This document shows, piece by piece, positions 52,458 through 62,414 of a stretch of 64,000 bases of DNA; within the stretch, counting starts at the first letter, position 1, and each line of letters begins with the position of its first letter. The stretch lies in NCBI RefSeq assembly GCF_026427355.1, contig NZ_CP102664.1:1798001-1862000 (forward strand). The letters are read 5' to 3'. The stretch is from Sphingobium sp. JS3065 (GTDB lineage Bacteria > Pseudomonadota > Alphaproteobacteria > Sphingomonadales > Sphingomonadaceae). Under the pieces are notes generated by a model, which was not told the origin of the DNA, searched no databases, and saw only the letters and a program-made list of their open reading frames with translations. A program made the position numbers and the translations under genes.

Positions 52458-55400
52458 TTAATAATCCTTCGAAACGCGGACGTTGGCGCTTTCACGGCCA
52501 AGCGTGGAGATGGCGGCGAGCAGCGAGAGCCAGCGCGTGACCTGATATTCGATGCGGGTGGCGGAATAGCCCTGCCCGTCGGTGATCAGTTCCACATAGG
52601 TCTTGCGCGTCAGATATTTGCCCGCCGCGATGGACGTACCCTGCCCCTGATTCGGATCGGCGGCGATGATGCGCAGCCGGTCGAGGCCCGCCGCCCTGCG
52701 CACGGCGTTGATCGGGTCGAGGCCGCCCTGCCCCTGGAGCGAGCCGACCGCCGAGGCGAGTTGCAGCGCTTCGGGCGCGGACAGGTTGACGATGGACGTG
52801 CCGAACAGGATGCGGGACAGCAGTTCATCCTGCGGCAACGCTGGGACGCTGGTGAAGGTGATGACGGGTTTCAGGCCGGTGCCGCCGACATGGATGGTGG
52901 CGGTCAGGTCGCTGACATTCGCCTCCGCATCGATATCCAGCGTCGGGTTGACGGGCGTGCGGCCGTCGAACTGGATCTTGCCTTCCTTCAGATCGAAGCG
53001 GCGGCCCGCGAAATCATAGGTGCCGCGAACGAGGGTGGCGGTGCCCGCTATGGCGGGGCTGGCGACGGTGCCGCCAATGTCGAGATCGGCGCGCCATTCG
53101 CTTTCGAGGCCGAGGCCCGTTACGATCAACCGGTTGCGGGCGCGCGCCTTGATCGCCAGCACCCAGGGGGCGATGGTGCGAGGGCGCTCTATCTCATCGC
53201 CGCGCCGGTTGATCTCGATGACCCTGAGTTCGGGGATTTGCGCCACGGCGGCGGCGCGGCCCATGGTGAAGCGGCTGCGATTGAGGATCAGGTCGCCGCC
53301 GATGGTACCGCCCTTGCCGGTGGAATTGAGCGTGATCGGGCCGGTGACGGTGGCGGCGATATCGTCACGCTCCAGCAGGGCGGCGTTTTCAGCCTGAAGG
53401 CGCAGGTCCATGCCGACGCCCCCCAGCCCCATGAAGGTGAAGCTGCCGGTGCCGGTGACGCTGCCGCCATTTTGCGCGGTGGCGCTGAAATCGGTCATGA
53501 CCAGTTGCGCGCCGGAGAAGCGCCCCCGCGCCTTGACGTCGTGCAGGCGCATGCCGGTGACGGGGCTGTTGATCGCAGCGCCATCGGTGGCGAGCGCGCC
53601 AGTGATGACCGGGTCGCCCAGCGTGCCCCGCGCATCGGCGGTGACGCTGACGGGGCCGGATATGTCGACAATCTCCACCCCGGTCAGACGCCAAAGCGTA
53701 TCGGCGGTGCCGTTATAGCGAAGCTGCGCGAAGAGCGGGGCGCGGTTGAGGCGCTCGACCAAACTGCCTTCAGACCCAAGCGGGGTCAGCAGCGCCTGGG
53801 CGCGACCGATGGTCTGGCCGTCCGCGACGAAGATCATGCGGGTCGCCAGCCGGTCATGGGAGAGAACCGCATTGACGCCTGCGTCGACCGGGCGGGAACT
53901 GAGCGACAGGCCGGAACGGGACAGGCCACGCACGCGCAGTTCCGCCTTGCCGGTGGGCATGTCGCCACGGGTATGCACATAGCTGAGCGAACCGGTGGCC
54001 GTGCCACCCAGGCCCAGATTGTCATAGGCGATGTCCAGCAGCGAGAGGGGCAGCTTCTCCAGGCGCGCTTCGATACTGGTGGTCTGGCCGCTTAATTCCC
54101 CGCCAAGCTGGAGCGATCCGCCCGCGAAGCTGATCGACGCGGGGTCGAGGCGCCAGCCGTCCTGGGTGCGGGTGAAGATGGCGGCGCGGGTCAGCCGGAT
54201 CGGGCGCTTGTCGATGGTGCCGCTGGCCTGGATCTGGATGCGGCCGGGTTCGACCTGCGCTTCGCCGGTAAGGTCGAACAGGCGACCGCGCTGGCCGGAG
54301 ACGCTGGCGCGGACCTTGCCGCTGCCATCGACCAGTTCAGCGTTGGCGGCAAGGCGGCCGATGGAGATCGCGCCGACGCGCACGCCCCGCGCCTGCGCGG
54401 TGGCGTTGATCGATGTGCCTGCTGGATCGAGCAGGATCGTCGCGTCCAGCTTGCCCCGGCGGACGGCGATGCTGGTCGGGCCGTCGAAGCTGGCGTCAGT
54501 GGCGTCCAGCTTCAGGATGAGCCGCTGAATGCCGTTGACGGGCGCGAAGGCGACGGTCCCGATAACCGGGCCGCTGACATTGAGCGTGCCGTCAAGGCCG
54601 CCGGTGACCGGGCGCAGGTCACCGCTTGCGGTCACGCCGGATGCCGTCACGCGGGCGATCCGGACGATGGCCTGGCCGCCGGACGGCAGCAGGATCGCGC
54701 CATTACCGGTGAAGGGGCCAAGCGTCGATCCGCCCTCCGCCGTGAAGCCGTAGCCCGCCGCGTCGGGGACGAGGTGGACGTGCATGTCGGTGACGCCCAG
54801 TGCTTTCAACGGACTTTGCAGGATCACGTCGACGGTCGGGCGGTCGATCTTGCCGTCCAGGGTCAGGCGCAGGGGGCCATAGCTTCTGTGCCGGCCGCTG
54901 CCTTCGAAATGGAATGTGCCGTCGCGGCGGCGATAGCCCTTGGCCGCAAGGACGATCAGCGGCGCTTCAAGATGGAGGTTGGTGAATTGAAGCTGCCCGT
55001 CCGGCCCAAGCGTCAAGCCGCTGCGCAGCACGGGCAGGCCGCCGCCCAGCGAACGCAGGAAGCTGTTGTCCAGCCGCCGCATCCGCGCCATCGCATTGCC
55101 GCTGAGCGTGAAGGCGCCCTTGGGACCGGGGATGGCGCGCAGTTTCGACGTCAGGTCGACGATGCCCAGGCCGCGAATGGCAAGGCCGCTGATCTGCCCG
55201 TCCAGGCCGAAATCATAACGGCCCGTCTTCAGGTCCGCGACCATGATCAGCTTGCCGCGCAGCTTGTCGGATCGCACCGTCATCGGGTTGCTGACGATCT
55301 GCTGATCCTTGAGTTGCAGCACCCCGTCCAGGACGAAATTGCGGATGATGCCTTCGACCAGTTCGCCCTGCCCGTCCAGGCGGCGGGCGCGCAGGTGGAC

Positions 55401-56633
55401 GGGGATCAGCGCGGGACCGCCCCTGGCCTTGCGCCCCTTCCCGTCGGCGCGGACATCGTGGATCACGGTCTTGCCGAAGGCCAGTTGCTTCGCCGTCAGC
55501 AGATATTCATAGCCGAACGCCCCCAGCGGACCGTCCAGGCGGATGCGGGCGGCGATGTCGCGGCCATTCATCGACTTGAGCAGCGCCTGCGGGCGGGCGA
55601 GCTTCACATCGACAAGCAGATTATCGAGCGCATTGTTGCGCAGGTCGATGCCGCCGTCGGCGCTGAGGTCGATCGCGGTGGAGCGGAGCGAGAGCTTGCC
55701 GTCGATCACCCGGTCGGTCATCGATCCGCTGGCCTGAATGGTGAGGCGGGGGGCGGAGAGTCGCTGGAACAGGCCCTGCCCCGCTATGGCGGAGCCTTCG
55801 ATGGTGCCGGTGGCGGCATAGTTTCCGCTGCGGGCCGCGAGCTTCAGGTCGATGGCGGGTTCGCTGTCGAGCGTGCCCGCCAGGCGCCCGTCCCATCGGG
55901 TCCAGCTACCCCTGCCATGGATGCGCAGGTTGGCGTCCTGCCGCAGGCCCGCCATGACCGCCAGCACGCCTCCCTTGGGGGCGTTGACCGTGACGTCCAG
56001 GTCGAACCTGTCGTCGTCCGGGCGGCTGTCGAGCGCAATGTTGAGCGCATCCTCGCCATTCAGCACGCGGGCCGAAAGGTCTATGATGGCGCGGCCGCCG
56101 CGAATGTCGGCGTCGCCCGACAGCGTGGCCTGTTGCACCTTCCCGGTGACGCCCCGGTCGATGATCAGGCGGCCGACGGAAAATTGCATCAGGCGGATGT
56201 CGAAACCGGGCAGGATCGGCCCCTGCCGCTCGCTGGGGTTGAGTTTCGGCAGCTTGTGCAGGGTCGCCTGCGGTATGACGAGGCGGTCGATGTCCAGCCG
56301 GTTATAGGCCCAGGCGAAGGGCCACCAGTCCAGTTCCACCCTGGACGCGTCGAGGAAGGCGCCCTTGGGATCGGACAGGGTGAGGCCGTGGAGGATCGCC
56401 TTGCGGTAGATGCTGCCCTCTATCCGGTCGACATGGATGCGCAGGCCCGAAGGCGGGCTGATCCGGGCGATCCGGGCAACGAGGAAGCGGTGGCCGGACG
56501 TGGTGTCGAGCCAGGCCAGCGCACCCGCCACGATCAGCAGCAGCGTGGCGATGATGCCCGCGACCCAGCGTTGCCAGCGGCTATCCCAGGCGCGGCGGCG
56601 GCGCGGCGGGGCGGCGGGCGAATCTGGCGCCAT
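52458..56633 (-). CDS. tamB: Translocation and assembly module subunit TamB
   Basis: 1391 residues. An N-terminal transmembrane anchor (WVAGIIATLLLIVAGALAWLD), then a very long repeated beta-strand groove (RIHVDRIEGSIYRKAILHGL and similar), ending in the DUF490 TamB domain (PVNPTLDIDAEANVSDL, GTSIVNLSAPEALQLASAVG). Spans the periplasm to bring lipids or autotransporters to TamA. Its ATG overlaps the tamA stop by one base. Confidence 0.92.
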   Translation of the reverse strand: MAPDSPAAPPRRRRAWDSRWQRWVAGIIATLLLIVAGALAWLDTTSGHRFLVARIARISPPSGLRIHVDRIEGSIYRKAILHGLTLSDPKGAFLDASRVELDWWPFAWAYNRLDIDRLVIPQATLHKLPKLNPSERQGPILPGFDIRLMQFSVGRLIIDRGVTGKVQQATLSGDADIRGGRAIIDLSARVLNGEDALNIALDSRPDDDRFDLDVTVNAPKGGVLAVMAGLRQDANLRIHGRGSWTRWDGRLAGTLDSEPAIDLKLAARSGNYAATGTIEGSAIAGQGLFQRLSAPRLTIQASGSMTDRVIDGKLSLRSTAIDLSADGGIDLRNNALDNLLVDVKLARPQALLKSMNGRDIAARIRLDGPLGAFGYEYLLTAKQLAFGKTVIHDVRADGKGRKARGGPALIPVHLRARRLDGQGELVEGIIRNFVLDGVLQLKDQQIVSNPMTVRSDKLRGKLIMVADLKTGRYDFGLDGQISGLAIRGLGIVDLTSKLRAIPGPKGAFTLSGNAMARMRRLDNSFLRSLGGGLPVLRSGLTLGPDGQLQFTNLHLEAPLIVLAAKGYRRRDGTFHFEGSGRHRSYGPLRLTLDGKIDRPTVDVILQSPLKALGVTDMHVHLVPDAAGYGFTAEGGSTLGPFTGNGAILLPSGGQAIVRIARVTASGVTASGDLRPVTGGLDGTLNVSGPVIGTVAFAPVNGIQRLILKLDATDASFDGPTSIAVRRGKLDATILLDPAGTSINATAQARGVRVGAISIGRLAANAELVDGSGKVRASVSGQRGRLFDLTGEAQVEPGRIQIQASGTIDKRPIRLTRAAIFTRTQDGWRLDPASISFAGGSLQLGGELSGQTTSIEARLEKLPLSLLDIAYDNLGLGGTATGSLSYVHTRGDMPTGKAELRVRGLSRSGLSLSSRPVDAGVNAVLSHDRLATRMIFVADGQTIGRAQALLTPLGSEGSLVERLNRAPLFAQLRYNGTADTLWRLTGVEIVDISGPVSVTADARGTLGDPVITGALATDGAAINSPVTGMRLHDVKARGRFSGAQLVMTDFSATAQNGGSVTGTGSFTFMGLGGVGMDLRLQAENAALLERDDIAATVTGPITLNSTGKGGTIGGDLILNRSRFTMGRAAAVAQIPELRVIEINRRGDEIERPRTIAPWVLAIKARARNRLIVTGLGLESEWRADLDIGGTVASPAIAGTATLVRGTYDFAGRRFDLKEGKIQFDGRTPVNPTLDIDAEANVSDLTATIHVGGTGLKPVITFTSVPALPQDELLSRILFGTSIVNLSAPEALQLASAVGSLQGQGGLDPINAVRRAAGLDRLRIIAADPNQGQGTSIAAGKYLTRKTYVELITDGQGYSATRIEYQVTRWLSLLAAISTLGRESANVRVSKDY

Positions 56634-58675
56634 CAGAAGGCCTGTCCCAGCGAGACGTAGACGGCGACCTTCGGATCGCCAGACTGCGGGTTGAGCGGCG
56701 TGCCGACGTCGATGCGGATCGGGCCGAAGCTGCTGTAATAGCGCACGCCCAGCCCCGCGCCGATGCGCAGGTCGCGGAAGCGGGGCAGGAAGCTGGTCGA
56801 GATATTCCCCGCGTCGACAAAGGGCACGACGCCGAAATTGCCGAAGCGTATGCGCGATTCCAGCGAGAATTCGGCCAGGCTCTTGCCGCCGACCGGATCG
56901 TCATCCGGGCCGTAGCGCGGTCCGATCGCCTGATAGCCATAGCCGCGCACCGACGCGCCGCCGCCCGCATAGAAGCGCCGCGACGGAGCGATGCGGTCGA
57001 CGGTCGACCCCAGGATCGTGCCGAAACGGGCGCGGGCGGCAAGCACGATGCGCTCGTTCATCGGTTGATAGACGCTGCCGTCAAGTTGCACGCGGGCATA
57101 GCCAAAGGTCGTGTTCTGGAAGGAAAGTTCGGGGCTGAGGCGGCCACCCAGGCGGAACCCTCTGGTGGGGTTCAGCAGGTCGTCGCTGCCGTCATAGGTG
57201 AGGCTTAGGGGAACGGCGCTAATAAGGAAGGTGCGGCGGTTGCCGTTGCTGAACGCATCAGCCTCGTCGGAGGCGATCAGTTCGCCGCCGATGCGCCAGA
57301 CCCATTTCTTCTGGAAGAGGATGTTGGTCTGGCGCTCCAGCGACCCCGACAGGGTGACGGTGCGGGCATCATAGGCGTCGCGCCTGATATTGCTGACCGA
57401 CAGCAGGCCCGTCAGCACATTGTCGCGGCGGCGGAAATTGTTGCGGCGATAGGTGAAGGAGGCCGTCTGCTCCTGCGTGCCGACCACGCCGCGCAGGGTC
57501 ACGGCGCCTTCGGGCGGGAAGAAATTGCGATGGGTCCAGCTCACTTCCGCGCGATAGCCCTCGCCCGTGCCGTAACCCAATTCGCCCGCGATAGTGCGCA
57601 ATGGCGCAGGTTTGGCGTCGATGGCCAGGTCGACATGCTCGCCGTCGCCCGCGTCCTTCGGCGTCATCGTCAGGGAGGAAACCAGGCCTGTGGCGACCAG
57701 CGCCTGCCGCAAATCCTCCACGTCCGACGCCATATAGGGGTCGCCGGGGTGGAAACGGGCGATGCGCTGGACATGGCGGGCGCTGAACAATCTCCGATCG
57801 CCCATGACGATCTTGCCGAAGGTGCGATAGGCGCCGGGATTGACGACGATATCCAGATCGCCCTTGCGTTCTTCATGGTCGATGCGGACTTCCGGTTCGT
57901 CCACCTTGCCGAAGGGGAAGCCGTTTTCCGCAAGCGCGACCGCCAGCGATTCCCGGCCCGCAAGAATGGCATCGGCATCGACGGGATCGCCGGGCTTGGG
58001 CGGGAATGCGGCCCGCAATTTCGCTTCACGCTCGCCGGTGGTTTCCAGGCCCGTCAGATCGACGGAGGAGAGAAGATAGCGGGCGCCCGGCACGATCCGA
58101 AGGGTGACGGCCAACTTGTCGCCGCCCGGCGGCGGCGCGGCGACCCCACCACGGACTCGGGCGGCATAATAGCCCTTGGCGCGCAGCAGGCGGTCCAGCA
58201 GGTCGCTGTCCTCCTTGATGCGACGGTTGATCTGGGCGAGGTTGGCGGGTTCCCCCTTCCCCAGATGCAGGGCCGATAATTCATTGAAGCGGGTGTTGAA
58301 CTGGACGTCGGCAATTTCTTCCACGCCGGTCAGCGTGACGGTGTAGCGGCGCTCCTCACCCGTGTCCGCGAAAGTGACGGCCTCCTCTGCCGGTTCGTCG
58401 GAGGCTTCCGGTGCCTCGGCCTTTTGCTGCGCGTCGGGGGTTTCGGGCGGCAGTTCGACCATCGGAGTGACGGCGTCCGGCTGGCCCATGTCGGGCCAGT
58501 CGACGCCAATATCGGGCATCGGCGCAAGGGCGGGATCGGGATCGGACGGGGCGCCGGTCTGGGGCGCCGTCTGCGCATAGGCGACGGGCGCGAGCAGAAG
58601 CAGCGGCGCGAGAAAGCATCGGGCAGCTTGCGGAAGGCCTGAAATGCGGCGGCAGGTCCGCAAACCGGTGTTCAT
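56633..58675 (-). CDS. tamA: Outer-membrane assembly protein TamA (BamA family)
   Basis: 680 residues. Signal peptide about 1-34 (AARCFLAPLLLLAPVAYAQ), a Pro/Glu-rich linker, POTRA-like repeats (YLLSSVDLTGLETTGEREAKL), then a 16-strand barrel with the L6 VRGYGYQ motif (GASVRGYGYQAIGP) and a C-terminal YVSLGQAF ending in Phe. Forms the TAM with TamB; order tamA-tamB-sdaA. Confidence 0.93.
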   Translation of the reverse strand: MNTGLRTCRRISGLPQAARCFLAPLLLLAPVAYAQTAPQTGAPSDPDPALAPMPDIGVDWPDMGQPDAVTPMVELPPETPDAQQKAEAPEASDEPAEEAVTFADTGEERRYTVTLTGVEEIADVQFNTRFNELSALHLGKGEPANLAQINRRIKEDSDLLDRLLRAKGYYAARVRGGVAAPPPGGDKLAVTLRIVPGARYLLSSVDLTGLETTGEREAKLRAAFPPKPGDPVDADAILAGRESLAVALAENGFPFGKVDEPEVRIDHEERKGDLDIVVNPGAYRTFGKIVMGDRRLFSARHVQRIARFHPGDPYMASDVEDLRQALVATGLVSSLTMTPKDAGDGEHVDLAIDAKPAPLRTIAGELGYGTGEGYRAEVSWTHRNFFPPEGAVTLRGVVGTQEQTASFTYRRNNFRRRDNVLTGLLSVSNIRRDAYDARTVTLSGSLERQTNILFQKKWVWRIGGELIASDEADAFSNGNRRTFLISAVPLSLTYDGSDDLLNPTRGFRLGGRLSPELSFQNTTFGYARVQLDGSVYQPMNERIVLAARARFGTILGSTVDRIAPSRRFYAGGGASVRGYGYQAIGPRYGPDDDPVGGKSLAEFSLESRIRFGNFGVVPFVDAGNISTSFLPRFRDLRIGAGLGVRYYSSFGPIRIDVGTPLNPQSGDPKVAVYVSLGQAF

Positions 58676-58864
58676 AGGTCTGATCTAGACCAGTTATTGG
58701 GCAAATGGCCAGCCCCCAAGATCATGCCGGGACAGCCTGTGCGGCGATTCGGGCTGGAGCGTGCGATGGATGGAAGCCGACGCCCCTGCCCCCTCCCATT
58801 TGCGGAGGAAAATGTCTGCAGATGGCCATTTGCAGACCTTGCACAGGCCCGCTTGGAATAGCGG

Positions 58865-60214
58865 CTAAGCGCTGAAACCCACCGACAGAAACTCCGGCAC
58901 CGGGCCGTTCCAGCCGACATCCGGGCCATCGTCGACCGATTCGTACCGACGCGGGCGAGCGCCATTGCCTTCCGGACGGGCCGCACGCGGTTCTTCATGA
59001 CGCCGTTCGTCGCGGCGCTTTTCGGACTTGCGGTCTGGCCGCCGTTCCCTGTCCGCCTTGCGCGGCTCCTCCACGGCGCGTTCCGCCGGAGCAGCCGCCA
59101 TCGGCGCGTCGATCGTCTCGATCTGCTGCTTGATCAGCTTCTGGATATTGTCGATCGCCTCGGCATCGTCCGCCGTCACGAAGGTATAGGCGACCCCCTT
59201 CGCCCCTGCCCGGCCGGTGCGGCCGATGCGGTGCACATAATCGTCCGGATGCCAGGGCGCGTCGAAGTTGAACACATGGCTCACGCCCTTGATGTCCAGC
59301 CCGCGCGCCGCCACGTCCGACGCCACCAATATGTTCACCGTCCCCGCCCGGAACCGCTCCAGTTCCGCGATCCGCGCCGACTGGTCGATGTCGCCGTGAA
59401 TCTCGCCCGACTTGAAGCCATGGCGCTGGAGGCTCTTGTTAAGGTCACGCACCGTCGTCTTGCGGTTGCAGAAGATCACCGCGCTCAGCACGTCCTCGGC
59501 CTCCAGCATGGCGCGCAGGGCCTCACGCTTCTTGCGCGAATCGACCTTCACCAGCCGCTGGGTGATGTTGGTCGAGGCCGTCGCGGGCCGCGCCACCTCG
59601 ATCGACTTGGGATTGCTCAGGAACCGGTCGGCCAGTTTCTTGATCACCGGCGGCATGGTCGCGGAAAACAGCAGGGTCTGCCGCTGGGCGGGCAGCTTGG
59701 TGCAGATTTCCTCGATATCCGGGATGAAGCCCATGTCGAGCATCCGGTCGGCTTCGTCGATCACCAGCATGCTGCAGCCGTTGAGCAGGATCTTGCCCCG
59801 CTGGAACAGGTCCATCAGGCGGCCTGGCGTCGCGATCAGCACGTCGACGCCCTTTTCCAGGGCTTTGAGCTGATCGCCCATTTGCACGCCGCCAATCAGC
59901 AGCGCCATGTTGAGCTTGTGATATTTCCCGTATTTCTCGAAATTCTCCGCCACCTGGGCGGCGAGTTCGCGGGTCGGCTCCAGGATCAGCGATCGCGGCA
60001 TCAGGGCGCGGGCGCGGCCGTGGGCCAATATGTCAATCATCGGCAGCACGAAGCTGGCGGTCTTGCCCGTCCCCGTCTGGGCGATGCCGATAATGTCCTT
60101 CATCATCAGCACGGGCGGGATCGCCTGCGCCTGGATGGGCGTGGGCGTGTCATATCCGGCCTCGGTTACGGCCTTCAATAATTCGTCGGAAAGGCCGAGA
60201 TCGGCAAAAGTCAT
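58865..60214 (-). CDS. DEAD-box RNA helicase, RhlE-like
   Basis: 449 residues. Q-motif (TPIQAQAIP), Walker A AQTGTGKT, PTRELAAQ, TPGRLMD, VIDEADRML, FSATMP, ARGLDIKGV and HRIGRTGRAG are all intact. A charged, Arg/Glu-rich C-tail of about 70 residues follows, as in RhlE. Unwinds RNA; likely cold-shock or ribosome-assembly role. Confidence 0.92.
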   Translation of the reverse strand: MTFADLGLSDELLKAVTEAGYDTPTPIQAQAIPPVLMMKDIIGIAQTGTGKTASFVLPMIDILAHGRARALMPRSLILEPTRELAAQVAENFEKYGKYHKLNMALLIGGVQMGDQLKALEKGVDVLIATPGRLMDLFQRGKILLNGCSMLVIDEADRMLDMGFIPDIEEICTKLPAQRQTLLFSATMPPVIKKLADRFLSNPKSIEVARPATASTNITQRLVKVDSRKKREALRAMLEAEDVLSAVIFCNRKTTVRDLNKSLQRHGFKSGEIHGDIDQSARIAELERFRAGTVNILVASDVAARGLDIKGVSHVFNFDAPWHPDDYVHRIGRTGRAGAKGVAYTFVTADDAEAIDNIQKLIKQQIETIDAPMAAAPAERAVEEPRKADRERRPDRKSEKRRDERRHEEPRAARPEGNGARPRRYESVDDGPDVGWNGPVPEFLSVGFSA

Positions 60215-60323
60215 TCAAATGTCCGGGACAGGAGGCTATCCACCGCATGGAAACGCAGAGGAAATCGCGCGCGCCTTGCGGAAATATCGCTCTCTTGTCA
60301 AGAAAATCGCGAAAGTGACGCGC

Positions 60324-60758
60324 TTATTCGTCGGGTTCGGCCTGTTCCAATCGCCGGAAACTGTCGATCGCGCAACTGGCCCCGCTGCGCGCCTGCAACT
60401 CGTCCCGCCCCGAACAGAGCGACCCGTCCCCATCCGGCTCGACATAGAAGCCTGAATAAAAGCCCATGCTGTTGCACCCGCGCTCCAACCGGGCGCGGTA
60501 TCGGTGATTGTCCGCCAGCAACAAATCTATGGCATTGTCCATGATGATGCTGGCTGACCGAATCGAGCGGAGGGCAATGCAGCGCGGCCCCTTCTTTTCC
60601 TTCCATCCATCCCGCGCTTCCGGTTCGGGACGAGACGGCGCGCGTCCCTTCCTCGCCATCGGCACGCGGATGATGATGCGTTGCTCGATCGACAACTGCG
60701 CCCATTGCACAGGATCGGCGGCTGGCGCATTCATCAGCAGCAGGACGGAATAAAGCAA
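60324..60758 (-). CDS. Small hypothetical protein, likely exported
   Basis: About 144 residues from a TTG start, with AAAGGGG six bases upstream. The N-terminus LLYSVLLLMNAPAADPVQWAQ could be a short signal peptide. The rest ends RCIALRSIRSASIIMDNAID, then NSMGFYSGFYVEPDGDGSLC and SGASCAIDSF, with three spaced cysteines. I know related hypothetical proteins in sphingomonads but no function. Divergent from the FAD dehydrogenase. Confidence 0.65.
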   Translation of the reverse strand: MLYSVLLLMNAPAADPVQWAQLSIEQRIIIRVPMARKGRAPSRPEPEARDGWKEKKGPRCIALRSIRSASIIMDNAIDLLLADNHRYRARLERGCNSMGFYSGFYVEPDGDGSLCSGRDELQARSGASCAIDSFRRLEQAEPDE

Positions 60759-60836
60759 GTCGAACCCCTTTTGGGACGCAGACGCTATGGGCCACAGGTT
60801 GAACCGTCGATGAATTTCAAGGCATAGGACAGTCCC

Positions 60837-62276
60837 ATGATAGGACAAGAGGTTATCGCCGCCTTCCAGCATCTTCTGGGGCCAAAGGGCGTCATCACGA
60901 ACGCGGACGACATCGCCCCCTGGGTCGGCGACTGGCGTGGCCGCTATCATGGCGCCGCCGCCGCGATCCTTCAGCCGGATTCGACCGAACATGTCGCCGC
61001 CGCCGTCGCACTGGCCGCGAAATGGGGGGTGCCGCTCGTGCCGCAGGGCGGCAACACCTCCATGGTCGGCGGCGCCACGCCCCCTGCGGACGGCTCCGCG
61101 CTGATCCTGTCGTTGCGCCGGATGAACCGCATCCGCAGCCTGTCTCCGCAAGACAATCTGGCGATTTGCGAGGCCGGGGTCATCCTCTCCAACCTCCACG
61201 ACGCCGCCGCGGCCGAAGGCAGGCGCTTCCCCTTGAGTCTGGGCGCCAAGGGGTCTGCCACCATCGGCGGGCTGATCTCCACCAATGCGGGCGGCACGCA
61301 GGTCCTGCGCCACGGCACGATGCGCGCATTGGTGGAAGGGATAGAGGCGGTGCTGCCCGACGGCAGCGTCTTTGAAGGCCTCGACGCCCTGAAAAAGGAC
61401 AATCGCGGCTATGACATCAAACAATTGCTGATCGGCGCCGAAGGCACGCTGGGCATCGTCACCGCCGCGTCGCTGCGCCTGGTTCCCGCCATCGCCGCCC
61501 GCGCCGTCGGCTGGATCGGCGTCCCCTCCCCCACGCAGGCGCTTGCCCTGCTCCGCCTATGCGAAGCGCGGCTGGGCGACAGCGTGGAAGGGTTTGAGGT
61601 GATCGCCGACGACGGCCTGGGCCACGTCCTCTCGCACATAGCCGGCACCCGCTGCCCGATCGGGACGCGCACGCCGTGGCATGTGCTGATCGAGGTCGAC
61701 CATGGCGACCTGCGCGAACCCGGCCCCTCCGAACGGCTCGAAAGCGCCCTGGCAGAGGCGCTGGAGCAAGGCATTGCCGTAGACGCCGCCATCGCCGCCA
61801 ATGAGGCGCAGGCCGAAGCCTTCTGGCGCATCCGCGAATCGCTTTCCGAGGCCGAACGCGCGCAGGGACCGGCGCTCCAGTACGACATCAGCGTTCCCGT
61901 CCCCCGCATGCCCGCCTTCATGGTCGATGCGGCGGCGGCGGTGGAGAAGAGCTTTCCCGGCACCACCGCCTCCTCCTTCGGCCATCTGGGCGACGGCAAC
62001 GTCCATTTCCACGTCCGCGCCCCCAGCGGCACCAGCGACGGCCCGGCCTGGATCGCGGCGGAGAGCCAGGCGATCAACGCCTTCGTCCACGACGCGGTGG
62101 TCGCGGCGGGCGGCTCCATCTCCGCCGAACATGGCATCGGCCAGATGAAGCGCGCCGAACTGGGCCGCCTCGCCAGCCCGGCGCGTCTCCACGCCCTGCG
62201 CGCCATCAAGGCCGCCTTCGACCCCCAGGGCATCATGAACCCGGACAAGCTGATCCCGCGCCCCGAAGAAGGCTGA
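60837..62276 (+). CDS. FAD-linked 2-hydroxyacid dehydrogenase (GlcD/D2HGDH family)
   Basis: 479 residues. FAD_binding_4 domain with PLVPQGGNTSMVGGATP, LSLGAKGSATIGGLISTNAGGTQVLRHG, then the FAD-oxidase C domain (FGHLGDGNVHFHVRAP, SAEHGIGQMKR). These oxidise D-2-hydroxyglutarate, D-lactate or glycolate. The exact substrate cannot be read. Starts 78 bases from the divergent hypothetical gene. Confidence 0.9.
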   Translation: MIGQEVIAAFQHLLGPKGVITNADDIAPWVGDWRGRYHGAAAAILQPDSTEHVAAAVALAAKWGVPLVPQGGNTSMVGGATPPADGSALILSLRRMNRIRSLSPQDNLAICEAGVILSNLHDAAAAEGRRFPLSLGAKGSATIGGLISTNAGGTQVLRHGTMRALVEGIEAVLPDGSVFEGLDALKKDNRGYDIKQLLIGAEGTLGIVTAASLRLVPAIAARAVGWIGVPSPTQALALLRLCEARLGDSVEGFEVIADDGLGHVLSHIAGTRCPIGTRTPWHVLIEVDHGDLREPGPSERLESALAEALEQGIAVDAAIAANEAQAEAFWRIRESLSEAERAQGPALQYDISVPVPRMPAFMVDAAAAVEKSFPGTTASSFGHLGDGNVHFHVRAPSGTSDGPAWIAAESQAINAFVHDAVVAAGGSISAEHGIGQMKRAELGRLASPARLHALRAIKAAFDPQGIMNPDKLIPRPEEG

Positions 62277-62414
62277 CGACAGCCCCATATCGGACGCCGC
62301 TCAGCGAAAGCGATTGCCTCCAGCGCCCAAGGGCTTTATTCCCTTCTGCCCAGTATCAGGCCAGCGGCGCACAGGAAAATGCGCCGCTTTTTGTTGGAAA
62401 TGGACTTACACATC

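Noticed and set aside
51531..56660. Two long plus-strand frames over sdaA and tamB
   Set aside because: Mirror of real minus-strand genes with GC codon bias; low-complexity Asp/Ala/Gly-rich translation.
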